Assembly (NCBI RefSeq): GCF_001012825.1
Contig: NZ_LCZJ02000098.1
Span: 88,310-152,309, forward strand
Origin: Paenibacillus etheri
Lineage (GTDB): Bacteria; Bacillota; Bacilli; Paenibacillales; Paenibacillaceae
Reading direction: 5' to 3'
Length of the DNA stretch: 64,000 nt
Position numbers and translations under genes: made by a program. Positions 47,292-55,825 of the stretch are shown here, one piece after another. The notes beneath the pieces were generated by a model that was not told the DNA's origin, did no database searches, and saw only the letters and a program-made list of their open reading frames with translations. The number at the start of each line of letters is the position of its first letter. Position 1 is the stretch's first letter.

Positions 47292-49634
47292 ATGAGCGTA
47301 GGAATGGCTTTATTAAATCGTAAACTCATACAGCTTTTAAGGGATAACCATTTGAATAAGGAGGTTTTTCACGGGGAATTTGGTTTGGAAAAAGAAAATG
47401 TCAGAGTGGATCCAGAGGGAAGCCTTGCGCTGACACCACATCCAAAAGCCTTTGGCAACAAAATGGAGAACCCCTATATTCAAACTGATTTCTCAGAGAG
47501 TCAGATTGAAATGGTGACACCCTCTTTTGATTCTATTGAAGAGACTTATAACTTTCTGGAGGCACTGCAGGATATTGTGTCGCTAGAGCTTAAGGAAGAA
47601 TATCTGTGGCCGAGTAGTAATCCTCCCATGCTACCAAATGATAAGGACATTCCCATTGCCAAGATGGATAATCCGGTAGAGGACGAATATAGACATAAGT
47701 TAGCCGATAAGTATGGTCGCAAAAGACAATTGCTGAGCGGGATCCATTATAATTTCTCTTTTGACGAACCATTTCTTAAACAGCTTCATGACATTGTAGA
47801 TCCGCAGATGAGCTTTAAAGATTTCAAAGATGCCACTTATTTAAAAATAGCTCGCAACCTATTGCGATACCGCTGGCTTCTAATCTATTTAACAGGTGCT
47901 AGTCCTGTTTTTGATAAGACTTATATGGAGCAGTGTGTCGCGCGAGGCGAGTCAGATGATCAGAATAGCTATTATGTTCAAAATATGAATTCACTTCGGA
48001 ATAGCGAATGCGGATATCGAAATGAAAAACCTCTCTATGTTTCTTTTGATACACTTACGGACTATGTACATGATTTGCAAGCGTTGATCGAATCGGAAGA
48101 AATATTAAGTGTAAAAGAGTTCTATAGCCCGGTTAGAGTGAAGACGGCAAGAGGTAAACATCCGTTAGAGGAGCTGCTGCAAGATGGGATTGCCTATTTG
48201 GAGCTCCGTTTTATTGATCTGAATCCACTCTACAAAATAGGGATTAGCAAAGAAACAATGACTTTCATTCATCTGTTTATCCTGTATATGCTATTGAAAG
48301 AGGACGAACCGTTCGGTGTAGAGGATCAGAAGATGGCGAACCTTAATCATGATCAATTGATCATGGAGGGGATAAAGGGCTGCCTGCATGATTACGGAGA
48401 TTCTTGCGGTACGATGGAGCAGAAGGCTTTAACTTGTATTCAAGAGATGCAGAATATGATTCAGCTGCTGAACCCAGAAGATAAACAGTTCCCGAACGTT
48501 CTGAACGTAGCCAAGGATAAGATCCTAAATCCAGATCAGAGTTTTGCGGCGATTGTGAAGTCGGAAGTTCAACAATCCTCTTTTGTACAATATCATCTGA
48601 ATAAAGCTAAACAATATGCTAAGGAAAGTCTTGCGAATGGATACCGATTTGTGGGATATGAGGATCTGGAGCTATCTACACAGCTTCTACTGAAGGCAGC
48701 AGTTAAACGTGGGATTAAATTTCAATTGCTCGATCGGGAAGAGAACTTCGTTGTACTTACGAAAGGTGATCATAAAGAATACGTTAAGCAAGCTACGAAG
48801 ACATCCTTGGATTCTTACAGTACGGTACTAATTATGGAGAATAAAATTGTTACGAAGGAAGTGCTCAAACAACAAGGTATTCGTGTTCCCGCAGGTGAGG
48901 CTTTTGGAGATCTGGAAGCGGCAATGAATGCATATGGCACTTATCGTAATAAAGCAATTGTGATCAAACCCAAATCAACGAACTTTGGACTCGGGATTAC
49001 TATTTTTACAGATGAATTCTCCGAAGAAGATTATCAAAAAGCCTTCGGAATCGCCTTCGAGCATGATCGAACAGTGCTGCTTGAGGCATTTATGACGGGG
49101 AAAGAATATCGTTTTCTAGTCATGGGGGATGAAGTGGTCGGAGTATTGCACCGGGTTCCGGCGAATGTGGTTGGTGATGGTGTACATACGATAGAAGAGC
49201 TGGTCCACGAAAAAAATAAGGATCCGCTAAGAGGTCGTGGCTACAAAACTCCGCTTGAGAAAATTCAAATCGGCGAAGCCGAAGAGATGTTCTTGAAGAA
49301 TCACGCTCAGGCTTGGAGTGATGTTCCTCCATTAAATGAAGTTATCTTCCTACGGGAGAACTCGAATATTAGCACCGGTGGAGACAGCTTAGACCTTACA
49401 GATGAGATTCCAGACAGCTATAAAGATCTAGCCATTCAATCTGCTAAAGCTGCGGGGGCAACTATTTGTGGAGTAGATATGATGATTAATGATATTAAGG
49501 AAGAGGCCAAGGGTAGCAATTACAGCATTATTGAGATCAATTTTAATCCAGCGATTCATATACACTGTTACCCCTATAAAGGGGAGAATCGCAAAGCGGA
49601 TGAACGGATTTTGGATCTATTGTTTGGAGAATGA
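47292..49634 (+). CDS. gshF: Bifunctional glutamate-cysteine ligase/glutathione synthetase
   Basis: A 780-residue fused enzyme (GshAB/GshF) that makes glutathione from glutamate, cysteine and glycine. The N-terminal ligase domain (about 1-490) has GEFGLEKENVRV, FSESQIEMVTPS and LSGIHYNFSF. The C-terminal ATP-grasp domain (about 510-780) has IVIKPKSTNFGLGI, LLEAFMTGKEYRFLVM and ITEINFNP-like SIIEINFNPAIH. This is the full family length (about 750-780), with both halves intact. The ATG at 47292 follows GCAAAGG closely; ATG 47304 is an alternative. It forms an operon with the MATE exporter and ends at a strong terminator. Confidence 0.94.
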   Translation: MSVGMALLNRKLIQLLRDNHLNKEVFHGEFGLEKENVRVDPEGSLALTPHPKAFGNKMENPYIQTDFSESQIEMVTPSFDSIEETYNFLEALQDIVSLELKEEYLWPSSNPPMLPNDKDIPIAKMDNPVEDEYRHKLADKYGRKRQLLSGIHYNFSFDEPFLKQLHDIVDPQMSFKDFKDATYLKIARNLLRYRWLLIYLTGASPVFDKTYMEQCVARGESDDQNSYYVQNMNSLRNSECGYRNEKPLYVSFDTLTDYVHDLQALIESEEILSVKEFYSPVRVKTARGKHPLEELLQDGIAYLELRFIDLNPLYKIGISKETMTFIHLFILYMLLKEDEPFGVEDQKMANLNHDQLIMEGIKGCLHDYGDSCGTMEQKALTCIQEMQNMIQLLNPEDKQFPNVLNVAKDKILNPDQSFAAIVKSEVQQSSFVQYHLNKAKQYAKESLANGYRFVGYEDLELSTQLLLKAAVKRGIKFQLLDREENFVVLTKGDHKEYVKQATKTSLDSYSTVLIMENKIVTKEVLKQQGIRVPAGEAFGDLEAAMNAYGTYRNKAIVIKPKSTNFGLGITIFTDEFSEEDYQKAFGIAFEHDRTVLLEAFMTGKEYRFLVMGDEVVGVLHRVPANVVGDGVHTIEELVHEKNKDPLRGRGYKTPLEKIQIGEAEEMFLKNHAQAWSDVPPLNEVIFLRENSNISTGGDSLDLTDEIPDSYKDLAIQSAKAAGATICGVDMMINDIKEEAKGSNYSIIEINFNPAIHIHCYPYKGENRKADERILDLLFGE

Positions 49635-49635
49635 A

Positions 49636-49675
49636 CAGAAGCTCAACCATTACTTTTGGTTGAGCTTCTGCTTTT
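49636..49675 (+). terminator. Intrinsic terminator after gshF
   Basis: CAGAAGCTCAACC (49636-49648), 9-nt loop, GGTTGAGCTTCTG (49658-49670), then CTTTT: a perfect 13-bp stem. Confidence 0.9.
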
Positions 49676-49715
49676 AAATGAGACAATTCGCTCATCCACC
49701 CGCTGCATATTAATG

Positions 49716-50159
49716 CTAGAAGTTACCTGCTGCTGCAACGCCACTAAAGTTTCTGGCTTGGACGTTATTAAATGGATCTGTTGCCGCTGCATTAGTGAAG
49801 ATCTCCGCCGTGTACTGAATTTGACCTGTTGCGACAGCTGCTGGTGGTGGAACATCTACTGCTGTAAAACCGAAAGCCTCGTTTTCTCTGCTGATCGCAA
49901 CACCAAATGTTGTGGTGAAAATGATGGTTCCGTTTCTGCGAACATTAACGGTATTAGTGTTGAAAAGAGGATTGTTTTCTACTTTTAGAAATCCAGTCAA
50001 TAGTATACGGACATTGCCTTGATTTTCAACCGATACGCCTGAGGTTTGAATACCAATATCCCCAAAAACAAGGGGAGTCGCTGCTAGTGGAATAACTGCT
50101 GGTGTAGCATCCGAAGCAGCTTGGTTGGAAAGTCTTAAATCTACAAACTGAATGGTCAT
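49716..50159 (-). CDS. Hypothetical jelly-roll-like protein, possibly spore-surface
   Basis: A 147-residue, Ala/Val/Asn-rich protein with alternating beta strands and few charges (VSVENQGNVRILLTGFLKVE, NTNTVNVRRNGTIIFTTTF). It has no signal peptide and no cysteine. The composition resembles C-terminal jelly-roll domains of exosporium and collagen-like spore proteins, but no diagnostic motif is present, so this is a guess. AGGAGGTGAG lies upstream of the minus-strand ATG. It stands alone between the gshF terminator and the GH5 lipoprotein. Confidence 0.6.
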   Translation of the reverse strand: MTIQFVDLRLSNQAASDATPAVIPLAATPLVFGDIGIQTSGVSVENQGNVRILLTGFLKVENNPLFNTNTVNVRRNGTIIFTTTFGVAISRENEAFGFTAVDVPPPAAVATGQIQYTAEIFTNAAATDPFNNVQARNFSGVAAAGNF

Positions 50160-50311
50160 ATTATACTCACCTCCTAGAAATAGAATATGAGAGAGGAAGG
50201 TTCGATTCTTGGATTCGTATGAAATTCATCAGTTACCTACTTGTACGGTTGGATCACCCTTGTGACACTCTTGTAACAGAGATTCGCTACGATAGGTTAC
50301 GAGGTGAGAGA

Positions 50312-51595
50312 ATGAAGAAATCTAAAGCTTTTATCGTGATGATCTTATTGTTGGTTGTCGGATGTAGTTCGGTACCACCGCAAGCCGATCCAGAACTGAA
50401 GAAGGAAGAGAAGAAGGAAGAGAAAACAGAAAGGAATGAGAAGTTAGCCTTCTGGGATAGCCAGAGAAAAGGCACCAATTTCATGAATTTAAAATCTTTA
50501 CCGGAAAACTATGAAGCTGCCAAAGAGCAGAATATTGAATTCATTCGTTTGGCACCCGATAAATGGGCAAAAGACAGTGACTATTTATTTAATGACAAAC
50601 CGGATGCGAACCCGGATAAAGATTTTCTAATAGGGAATGCAGATAAGTATGAAGGGATTGTTGAGGAGGATTTTAACGAGTTAAAAGCAGACTTAGATGC
50701 AGCCGAGGCTCGGGGCTCAAAAGTAGTGCTGACCGTTCTAAGCCTCCCCGGAGATCGCTGGAGACAGTTTAATAATTATGAGAATGATGATCGGATATGG
50801 AAGGATTTCAGTTATCATGAACAAGCAGCAGTGTTTTGGAGAGATCTAGCAAGCCGGTTGAAAGATCATCCTGCAGTAATCGGTTATAACTTGATTAATG
50901 AGCCACATCCTGAGACCGCGACTGGATTTCATGACTTCTGGACACAGGACTACAGCGAATGGTATAGCTCAGTAGAGAACACCCCTGCGGATTTGAATCT
51001 TTTATATGAGACGATAGTGACCGCTATTCGTACCGTAGATTCGAAGACACCAATTATCGTGAATTCTGGCCTGTATGCTACACCTTGGGCCTTTAAATAT
51101 TTGAAACCGATCGAAGACGAGAATGTGTTGTATGCTTTTCATATGTACGAGCCTTACGAGCTAACCAGTCAGAATAAGAAAAAAGGGTTAACCTATGAAT
51201 ATCCTGGAACGATAAAGGTCGGGGACAATAAAACGGAACAAGCTTTTAACAAGGAAGCCTTAAAGGAATTTCTAGAACCTGTTGCACAGTGGGCAAAGGA
51301 ACATAACATCCCCGCAAATCGTATTGTTGCAGAAGAGTTTGGAACGAATCGATTAGTAAAAGGTGCAGATCAATACTTGGCAGATTTAATTTCGATTTTT
51401 GATGATTTCGGCTGGCACTGGGCGTTCTATGCTTTCCGAGAGGATACTTGGGACGGTATGGATTATGAGCTTGGCACTGAGCCTCCAACCTGGGAGTATT
51501 GGCAAGCGATAGAGAAAGACGAACAGCCTCCTCGGACAGCAGTGGATAACCCGATATGGGAAGTATTGAAGAAAGGACTGGAAAGAAAGGAGTAA
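50312..51595 (+). CDS. GH5-family glycoside hydrolase lipoprotein
   Basis: A 427-residue lipoprotein (signal ending VVGCSS) with a Lys/Glu-rich tether (KKEEKKEEKTERNEK) and a GH5 barrel. WDSQRKGTNFMNL opens the barrel, the acid/base Glu lies in NLINEPHPETA and the nucleophile in IVAEEFGTNRL; HMYEPYELTSQ and FYAFREDTWDG are also typical. It would act on a beta-glucan or related polymer at the outer membrane face. ATG 50312 follows GAGGTGAGAG. It lies 10 nt before a response regulator gene, so it is probably co-transcribed with a two-component system. Confidence 0.87.
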   Translation: MKKSKAFIVMILLLVVGCSSVPPQADPELKKEEKKEEKTERNEKLAFWDSQRKGTNFMNLKSLPENYEAAKEQNIEFIRLAPDKWAKDSDYLFNDKPDANPDKDFLIGNADKYEGIVEEDFNELKADLDAAEARGSKVVLTVLSLPGDRWRQFNNYENDDRIWKDFSYHEQAAVFWRDLASRLKDHPAVIGYNLINEPHPETATGFHDFWTQDYSEWYSSVENTPADLNLLYETIVTAIRTVDSKTPIIVNSGLYATPWAFKYLKPIEDENVLYAFHMYEPYELTSQNKKKGLTYEYPGTIKVGDNKTEQAFNKEALKEFLEPVAQWAKEHNIPANRIVAEEFGTNRLVKGADQYLADLISIFDDFGWHWAFYAFREDTWDGMDYELGTEPPTWEYWQAIEKDEQPPRTAVDNPIWEVLKKGLERKE

Positions 51596-51605
51596 ATGAT
51601 GCGAC

Positions 51606-52253
51606 TTGAACATTCTAATTGCCGATGATGAGAAACATATGACCACCATATTGAAGACTTATTTTGAAAAAGAGGGCTATAAGGTTTGGGTAGCTGCGGA
51701 TGGGGAGGAGGCGCTGGAGCTCTTTTTTTCAAATAAGATTGATCTTGTGGTGTTGGATTGGATGATGCCTAAGCGAAGCGGGATTGAGGTGTGCAATGAA
51801 ATCAAGCAGGTTAGTTTAGCTAAAGTGGTGATGCTGACCGCCCGTTCTTCCCATGACGATGAATTTAGCGCTTTAGATATCGGTGCAGATGAATATATAA
51901 GAAAGCCATTCGATCCACGGATTTTAATGCTGAGAATCAAAAAAATGCTGGGTACCCAAAAAGTGGCTGCTATACGGGACTTAGAAATTGATTTTGAGCG
52001 GAAGAAAGTGTACAAGAAGGGGGAGGAGCTCTCCCTTTATAAAAAAGAGTTTGAGTTGCTAACCTTCCTATATGAGAATAAAGGCCGCATTTTGTCTAGA
52101 GATTCTTTGTTATCTTCTGTTTGGGGGATGGACTACCTTGGCGAAGAACGAACCGTGGATACACATATCAAGAGATTGCGCGATAAGATTGGGGCTGACC
52201 ACGTAATCACACACAGGGGAATGGGGTACAGCTTCCATGATAAAAATCAATAA
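51606..52253 (+). CDS. OmpR-family response regulator
   Basis: A 215-residue regulator with a receiver domain (DDE at 7-9, phosphoacceptor Asp51 in VVLDWMMPKRSG, Lys in YIRKPFDP) and a winged helix (about 125-213; GRILSRDSLLSSVWG, ERTVDTHIKRLRDK). The TTG start at 51606 is 13 nt from AAGGAG; no better start is in frame. It overlaps the kinase gene by 17 nt and follows the GH5 lipoprotein gene by 10 nt. Confidence 0.9.
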   Translation: MNILIADDEKHMTTILKTYFEKEGYKVWVAADGEEALELFFSNKIDLVVLDWMMPKRSGIEVCNEIKQVSLAKVVMLTARSSHDDEFSALDIGADEYIRKPFDPRILMLRIKKMLGTQKVAAIRDLEIDFERKKVYKKGEELSLYKKEFELLTFLYENKGRILSRDSLLSSVWGMDYLGEERTVDTHIKRLRDKIGADHVITHRGMGYSFHDKNQ

Positions 52254-53637
52254 AATAAGCACCAAGTTATTGATAATGGTAAGTATCATTCTGCTGATTG
52301 TGTTTGGGACGTCCTATTTATTGCACAACTTTTTCTCGTCCGATTATTACCTATACAAGATGAAGACCAAAATTAACGCCATTTATGACGAAGTAAAGGA
52401 TCTAAGTCTGGATCAGCTCAGGGACAATGAAACAGAAATCGAGAACAATAATAACGCAACGATTGTTTGGGTTAAAGACAGTGGAAGCGTAGCAGAAATT
52501 AACGATAATTTACAATTTGCTCTGTTTAAAGATAAGGTGGCACTCAATAAGTTCTGGATTACGGAAGAAGTTTTGCAAAAGGTAAACGAAGGAAATACGG
52601 TCAACCTTTTATTTAATCAGGGGAAATTGAAGTCCAGTCTGTTAATGAAAATATACGAGCAGGATGGAAATCTAATCCTCATCGGTACTGTGGTTGTGCA
52701 CAATACAGATGCTTTAGACATCGTGAATCAACTCAGCTTCTATTCTATTCTTTTGGGGATTATTATCAGTTTGCTGTTAGTGGCTTATTTTTCGAGAAAG
52801 ATCATTACTCCGTTAGAGCAATTGCAGGATGTAGCGAAGGATATCTCCAATCTTAATTTTAAACAAGTGACGATTAAATCGGGGGATGAAATCGAAGAAC
52901 TATCCAAAAGCATTAACCAGATGAGTCAGCGATTGAAAAGCGCCCATGCAGAACTGGAGAAGAAAAATCAAAGCTTAAACACACTGATCTCAAGCATTTC
53001 ACACGAGGTAAAAACACCGTTATCCTTAATTCAAGCTTATACCATAGGAATTCAAGACGATCTGGATGATGGCACCTATTCGGATATCATTTTGGAACAG
53101 GTGAAATATACTTCGGATATGGTGGATTACTTAATTAAGCTATCCAAGATCCAAAAGACCGAAGTGCATAAAGAGAAATTTGATCTTAAAGAGCTTCTGC
53201 TCAAAGTGATCTCACAATATAACATTACGCTAAAAAATAAAAACCTGACCTTACAGACCGACTTCCATTTAGTTGAACGATCCATTGTTGAAGAGGATGT
53301 CAGCCAAATGGAGATTGTATTCAACAACTTAATTAGTAATGCCATTAAATATGGGGAAGAGAATGTCTTTGCAATCTCAGTAGTGAATGATACCCACGGC
53401 ACTCTTAAATTCACCATCACTAATAAAACCACGCGCCTGAAAGAGGAGCATTTAGCGTATATATGGGACCCGTTCTATGTTATCGAGGAGTCTCGGAATA
53501 AAGAAATCTCCGGAACTGGACTTGGCCTGTCTATCGTCGCGGAGATTCTAGCTAAAAATGATCTGAAATACGAAGTCATGTTAGAGGATTCGTATATTAG
53601 TTTTTGTGTTTGGTTTGATGTTAGCAAGGCTGATTGA
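52237..53637 (+). CDS. Sensor histidine kinase (HisKA/HATPase)
   Basis: A 466-residue kinase with transmembrane segments at about 10-30 and 165-185, a short extracytoplasmic domain, a HAMP region (TPLEQLQDVAKDISNLNF) and phosphoacceptor His256 in SISHEVKTPLSLI. ATP-binding boxes are VFNNLISNAIKYG (N) and SGTGLGLSIVAEIL (G2); the G1 region is degenerate (TITNKTTRLKEEH in place of DNG), as in some VanS/BceS-like kinases. It pairs with the regulator it overlaps by 17 nt. Confidence 0.88.
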   Translation: MIKINKISTKLLIMVSIILLIVFGTSYLLHNFFSSDYYLYKMKTKINAIYDEVKDLSLDQLRDNETEIENNNNATIVWVKDSGSVAEINDNLQFALFKDKVALNKFWITEEVLQKVNEGNTVNLLFNQGKLKSSLLMKIYEQDGNLILIGTVVVHNTDALDIVNQLSFYSILLGIIISLLLVAYFSRKIITPLEQLQDVAKDISNLNFKQVTIKSGDEIEELSKSINQMSQRLKSAHAELEKKNQSLNTLISSISHEVKTPLSLIQAYTIGIQDDLDDGTYSDIILEQVKYTSDMVDYLIKLSKIQKTEVHKEKFDLKELLLKVISQYNITLKNKNLTLQTDFHLVERSIVEEDVSQMEIVFNNLISNAIKYGEENVFAISVVNDTHGTLKFTITNKTTRLKEEHLAYIWDPFYVIEESRNKEISGTGLGLSIVAEILAKNDLKYEVMLEDSYISFCVWFDVSKAD

Positions 53638-53716
53638 CTATTCAGATTTTTCTTATCTCGCCGATAATTACATTAATAGGAACAGGTGCTAAAAATGTGT
53701 TATAGGAGGAGTGTTT

Positions 53717-54385
53717 TTGATCATAGTAGTCAGCATATTGTTCGTAATATTTAGTGCGGTTGCTGGAGTTGAAATTTGGTCATCAGTATTAGATATTGTT
53801 ATTCATAAGAGTAGTGGGCCTAGATTCATTGAGCCTCAATATGAAAGTGCCGTTATTCCTACCATAATCTTATTGGTCATTATACTCGGCTATATATTAC
53901 TCATTGTATACTCGACAAACAATAAAAAGCAGAATTTGATGATAACCTGTTTTATCATTTCTGTTGTTTTTTTTCTTTCAGCACCAATTGTATTAGGGTG
54001 GAAGTCTAACATTATGGATTATTTCAATAAAGTTGACATAGAGAGTAATGAAAAATTCTTAAGCAAAATTCAAATTGACTTAATGAATAGACAAACCTCT
54101 TATCAAATTGATGATAATGCAACTCGGAAAAGATTAAAGGAATTAAAAACTTATTATGTTGCAATTTTAGTGAAGAAAGATACAGGTGAAATAAAAAAAG
54201 AAGATATCGATTTTTTTGTTGATATAGCTAATAGTAAGGAATTTAAAAAAGTCCACTTATCGTTTTATGATAAATCTAAACCGGATGCCATAGATATTTA
54301 TATGAATTTCGAGGAAGGAATAACAAACTGCTTCCCTGTTTACGAATGTAAAAATTTTGGAATAAATATAGATTTTCGACAGTAG
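53717..54385 (+). CDS. Hypothetical membrane protein
   Basis: A 222-residue protein with three N-terminal hydrophobic segments (about 1-22, 48-70 and 78-98) and a soluble Lys/Asp-rich C-terminal domain of about 120 residues. No family is recognised. The TTG start at 53717 is 7 nt from AGGAGG; GTG 53711 is too close to it. It is AT-rich compared with its neighbours, and a broken gene on the other strand abuts its 3' end, suggesting a rearranged spot. Confidence 0.55.
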   Translation: MIIVVSILFVIFSAVAGVEIWSSVLDIVIHKSSGPRFIEPQYESAVIPTIILLVIILGYILLIVYSTNNKKQNLMITCFIISVVFFLSAPIVLGWKSNIMDYFNKVDIESNEKFLSKIQIDLMNRQTSYQIDDNATRKRLKELKTYYVAILVKKDTGEIKKEDIDFFVDIANSKEFKKVHLSFYDKSKPDAIDIYMNFEEGITNCFPVYECKNFGINIDFRQ

Positions 54386-54629
54386 AGATATCCCTTGCAT
54401 CTTTAACTTGTAAAATGGCAATTTCATTACTTTTCACATTCATCATCGGCATTCTAATGCTATAATCTTCAAGTAATGATGGAGCTAGATGATACAGCTG
54501 AGCCACCATATCTGCTTCAACTTCCATTAATGAAGGCTGTTCCACTTTAGCGAGCATCTCGTCGACCATTTCTTTCGAATACTTTACCCCAATTTTGTGG
54601 AAATATGTTTGAAGGAAAAGGTCATGCAA
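54386..54629 (-). pseudogene. Truncated DUF4358-like gene
   Basis: Minus-strand sequence encodes EDYSIRMPMMNVKSNEIAIL and QVKDARDIS, the characteristic core of DUF4358 lipoproteins. The usual lipoprotein signal at the N-terminus is missing and the C-terminal helix is cut off where the preceding plus-strand gene ends (54385). The frame continues into that gene only as unrelated sequence. It is likely a remnant left by a deletion. Confidence 0.5.
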
Positions 54630-54714
54630 AGATCTTCCTCACTTAGCTTGCGCAATGGTTGGGTATACTGTTAATGTTAGGTAGATAGTTTTGAATAGAA
54701 GGGGATTGAACGGA

Positions 54715-55155
54715 ATGATCGAAGAACTGAACAATAATGGATTACCGGAGAATTACGAGGAATTAAAGAAAGCTGCCAACCGCTCTGCGGATTGGAGAGC
54801 CCGTCTAGAAGCTGTTGAAGAACTGGGACAGACTAACCACAAACAAATTATCGATATCCTGACGCGTTTAATGGAGAGCGATCCTGTATATACAGTTCAA
54901 GAAGCTGCTTACCTTAAACTGAAGGCATTCGGCGAAGATGTTAAAGCACCGTCCAAGAATAAACCGGAGCTAGTGAAAGGCGTATCCAAAATACTCCTGA
55001 GAATCAAGAAGAGCTTACCAAGAGATCATTCGTACGAAGATTTCAAAGAGAAGCTGAAGAAGATGAGAATCGACGTGTACGATACTTATGAAGGTGAAAA
55101 AGGCGATGAGTTCGACGCGTGGCTGATGAAGATGTGGACTTCCGCGAACAAGTAA
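54715..55155 (+). CDS. HEAT-repeat-like small protein
   Basis: A 146-residue all-helical protein with a HEAT-type repeat (ADWRARLEAVEELGQ, IDILTRLMESDPVYTVQEAA) and a Lys-rich C-terminal segment. No enzyme motif is present; HEAT repeats usually mediate protein contacts. ATG 54715 follows AAGGGGATTGAACGGA; upstream TTG codons overlap that site. The next gene begins 11 nt downstream, so the two form an operon. Confidence 0.65.
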   Translation: MIEELNNNGLPENYEELKKAANRSADWRARLEAVEELGQTNHKQIIDILTRLMESDPVYTVQEAAYLKLKAFGEDVKAPSKNKPELVKGVSKILLRIKKSLPRDHSYEDFKEKLKKMRIDVYDTYEGEKGDEFDAWLMKMWTSANK

Positions 55156-55166
55156 AGGATGACAAT

Positions 55167-55745
55167 ATGTATACCAATCCATTAACAGAACAATTTCAAG
55201 AATACCTTAAGCTGTCTGCTGACTTACGTCCTGACTATATTGCCAGCTTAGGTAAGGGTGATAATGAAGCGAAGATTACGGCGATTTTTCCGGAAGCCCC
55301 TGAACTGCTGAAAGCTATTTATAGCATAGTTTCAGGTACAAGCAGTGAGGAAGAAGAACCAAGTCTGATCGAATTTATTCCAGGATATCGTCTAATTCAT
55401 ATTGATGAATATGAGGCAGAGATGAAGATCTTAGCTGGAATATTGGAGGAAAAAGGTCATCAAGCGGATGGGGTTATCTTGCCGATCTTAACGAATTACG
55501 GTAGCGACTTCATTTGTTACTATAAATCTGCGGATGGTGTGGAACGCGTTTGTGACCTGCTGCATGATTTTGGGGATCTGATTGTGATGTATGAATCACC
55601 TGAAAAGTTCATGGAGACTTTATGTGAGTTCTACAAGCAGGAAGTTTATTTCCTGGATGAAGAGGGTTACCTCGATTGCGATTTAGTAAAAGAGGGCGAA
55701 GTAGGCGCAGCTCTGAACCCGGATGCGAAATATTGGTCCGAGTAA
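55167..55745 (+). CDS. Hypothetical protein (SMI1/KNR4-like size, unassigned)
   Basis: A 192-residue acidic soluble protein. PGYRLIHIDEYEAEMKILAG, LPILTNYGSDFICYYKSADG and VCDLLHDFGDLIVMYESPEKF recall the alpha/beta layout of SUKH (SMI1/KNR4) proteins, with the typical 'GSDFICY' core strand, but this is tentative. SUKH proteins are often immunity or regulatory partners. ATG 55167 is 7 nt from AAAGGAT. It is paired with the HEAT-repeat gene and ends at a bidirectional terminator. Confidence 0.55.
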   Translation: MYTNPLTEQFQEYLKLSADLRPDYIASLGKGDNEAKITAIFPEAPELLKAIYSIVSGTSSEEEEPSLIEFIPGYRLIHIDEYEAEMKILAGILEEKGHQADGVILPILTNYGSDFICYYKSADGVERVCDLLHDFGDLIVMYESPEKFMETLCEFYKQEVYFLDEEGYLDCDLVKEGEVGAALNPDAKYWSE

Positions 55746-55768
55746 CAAGCGGAGATACCCTATAAAGA

Positions 55769-55808
55769 AGAGCAGCAGTCCAATTATGGACTAGCTGCTC
55801 TTTGTTTT
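55769..55808. terminator. Bidirectional terminator between convergent genes
   Basis: AGAGCAGC-AGTCC (55769-55781) pairs with GGACT-A-GCTGCTCT (55788-55801). T runs follow on the plus strand, and TTCTTTAT on the minus strand. Confidence 0.8.
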
Positions 55809-55825
55809 TAATATCTACTGTTATG

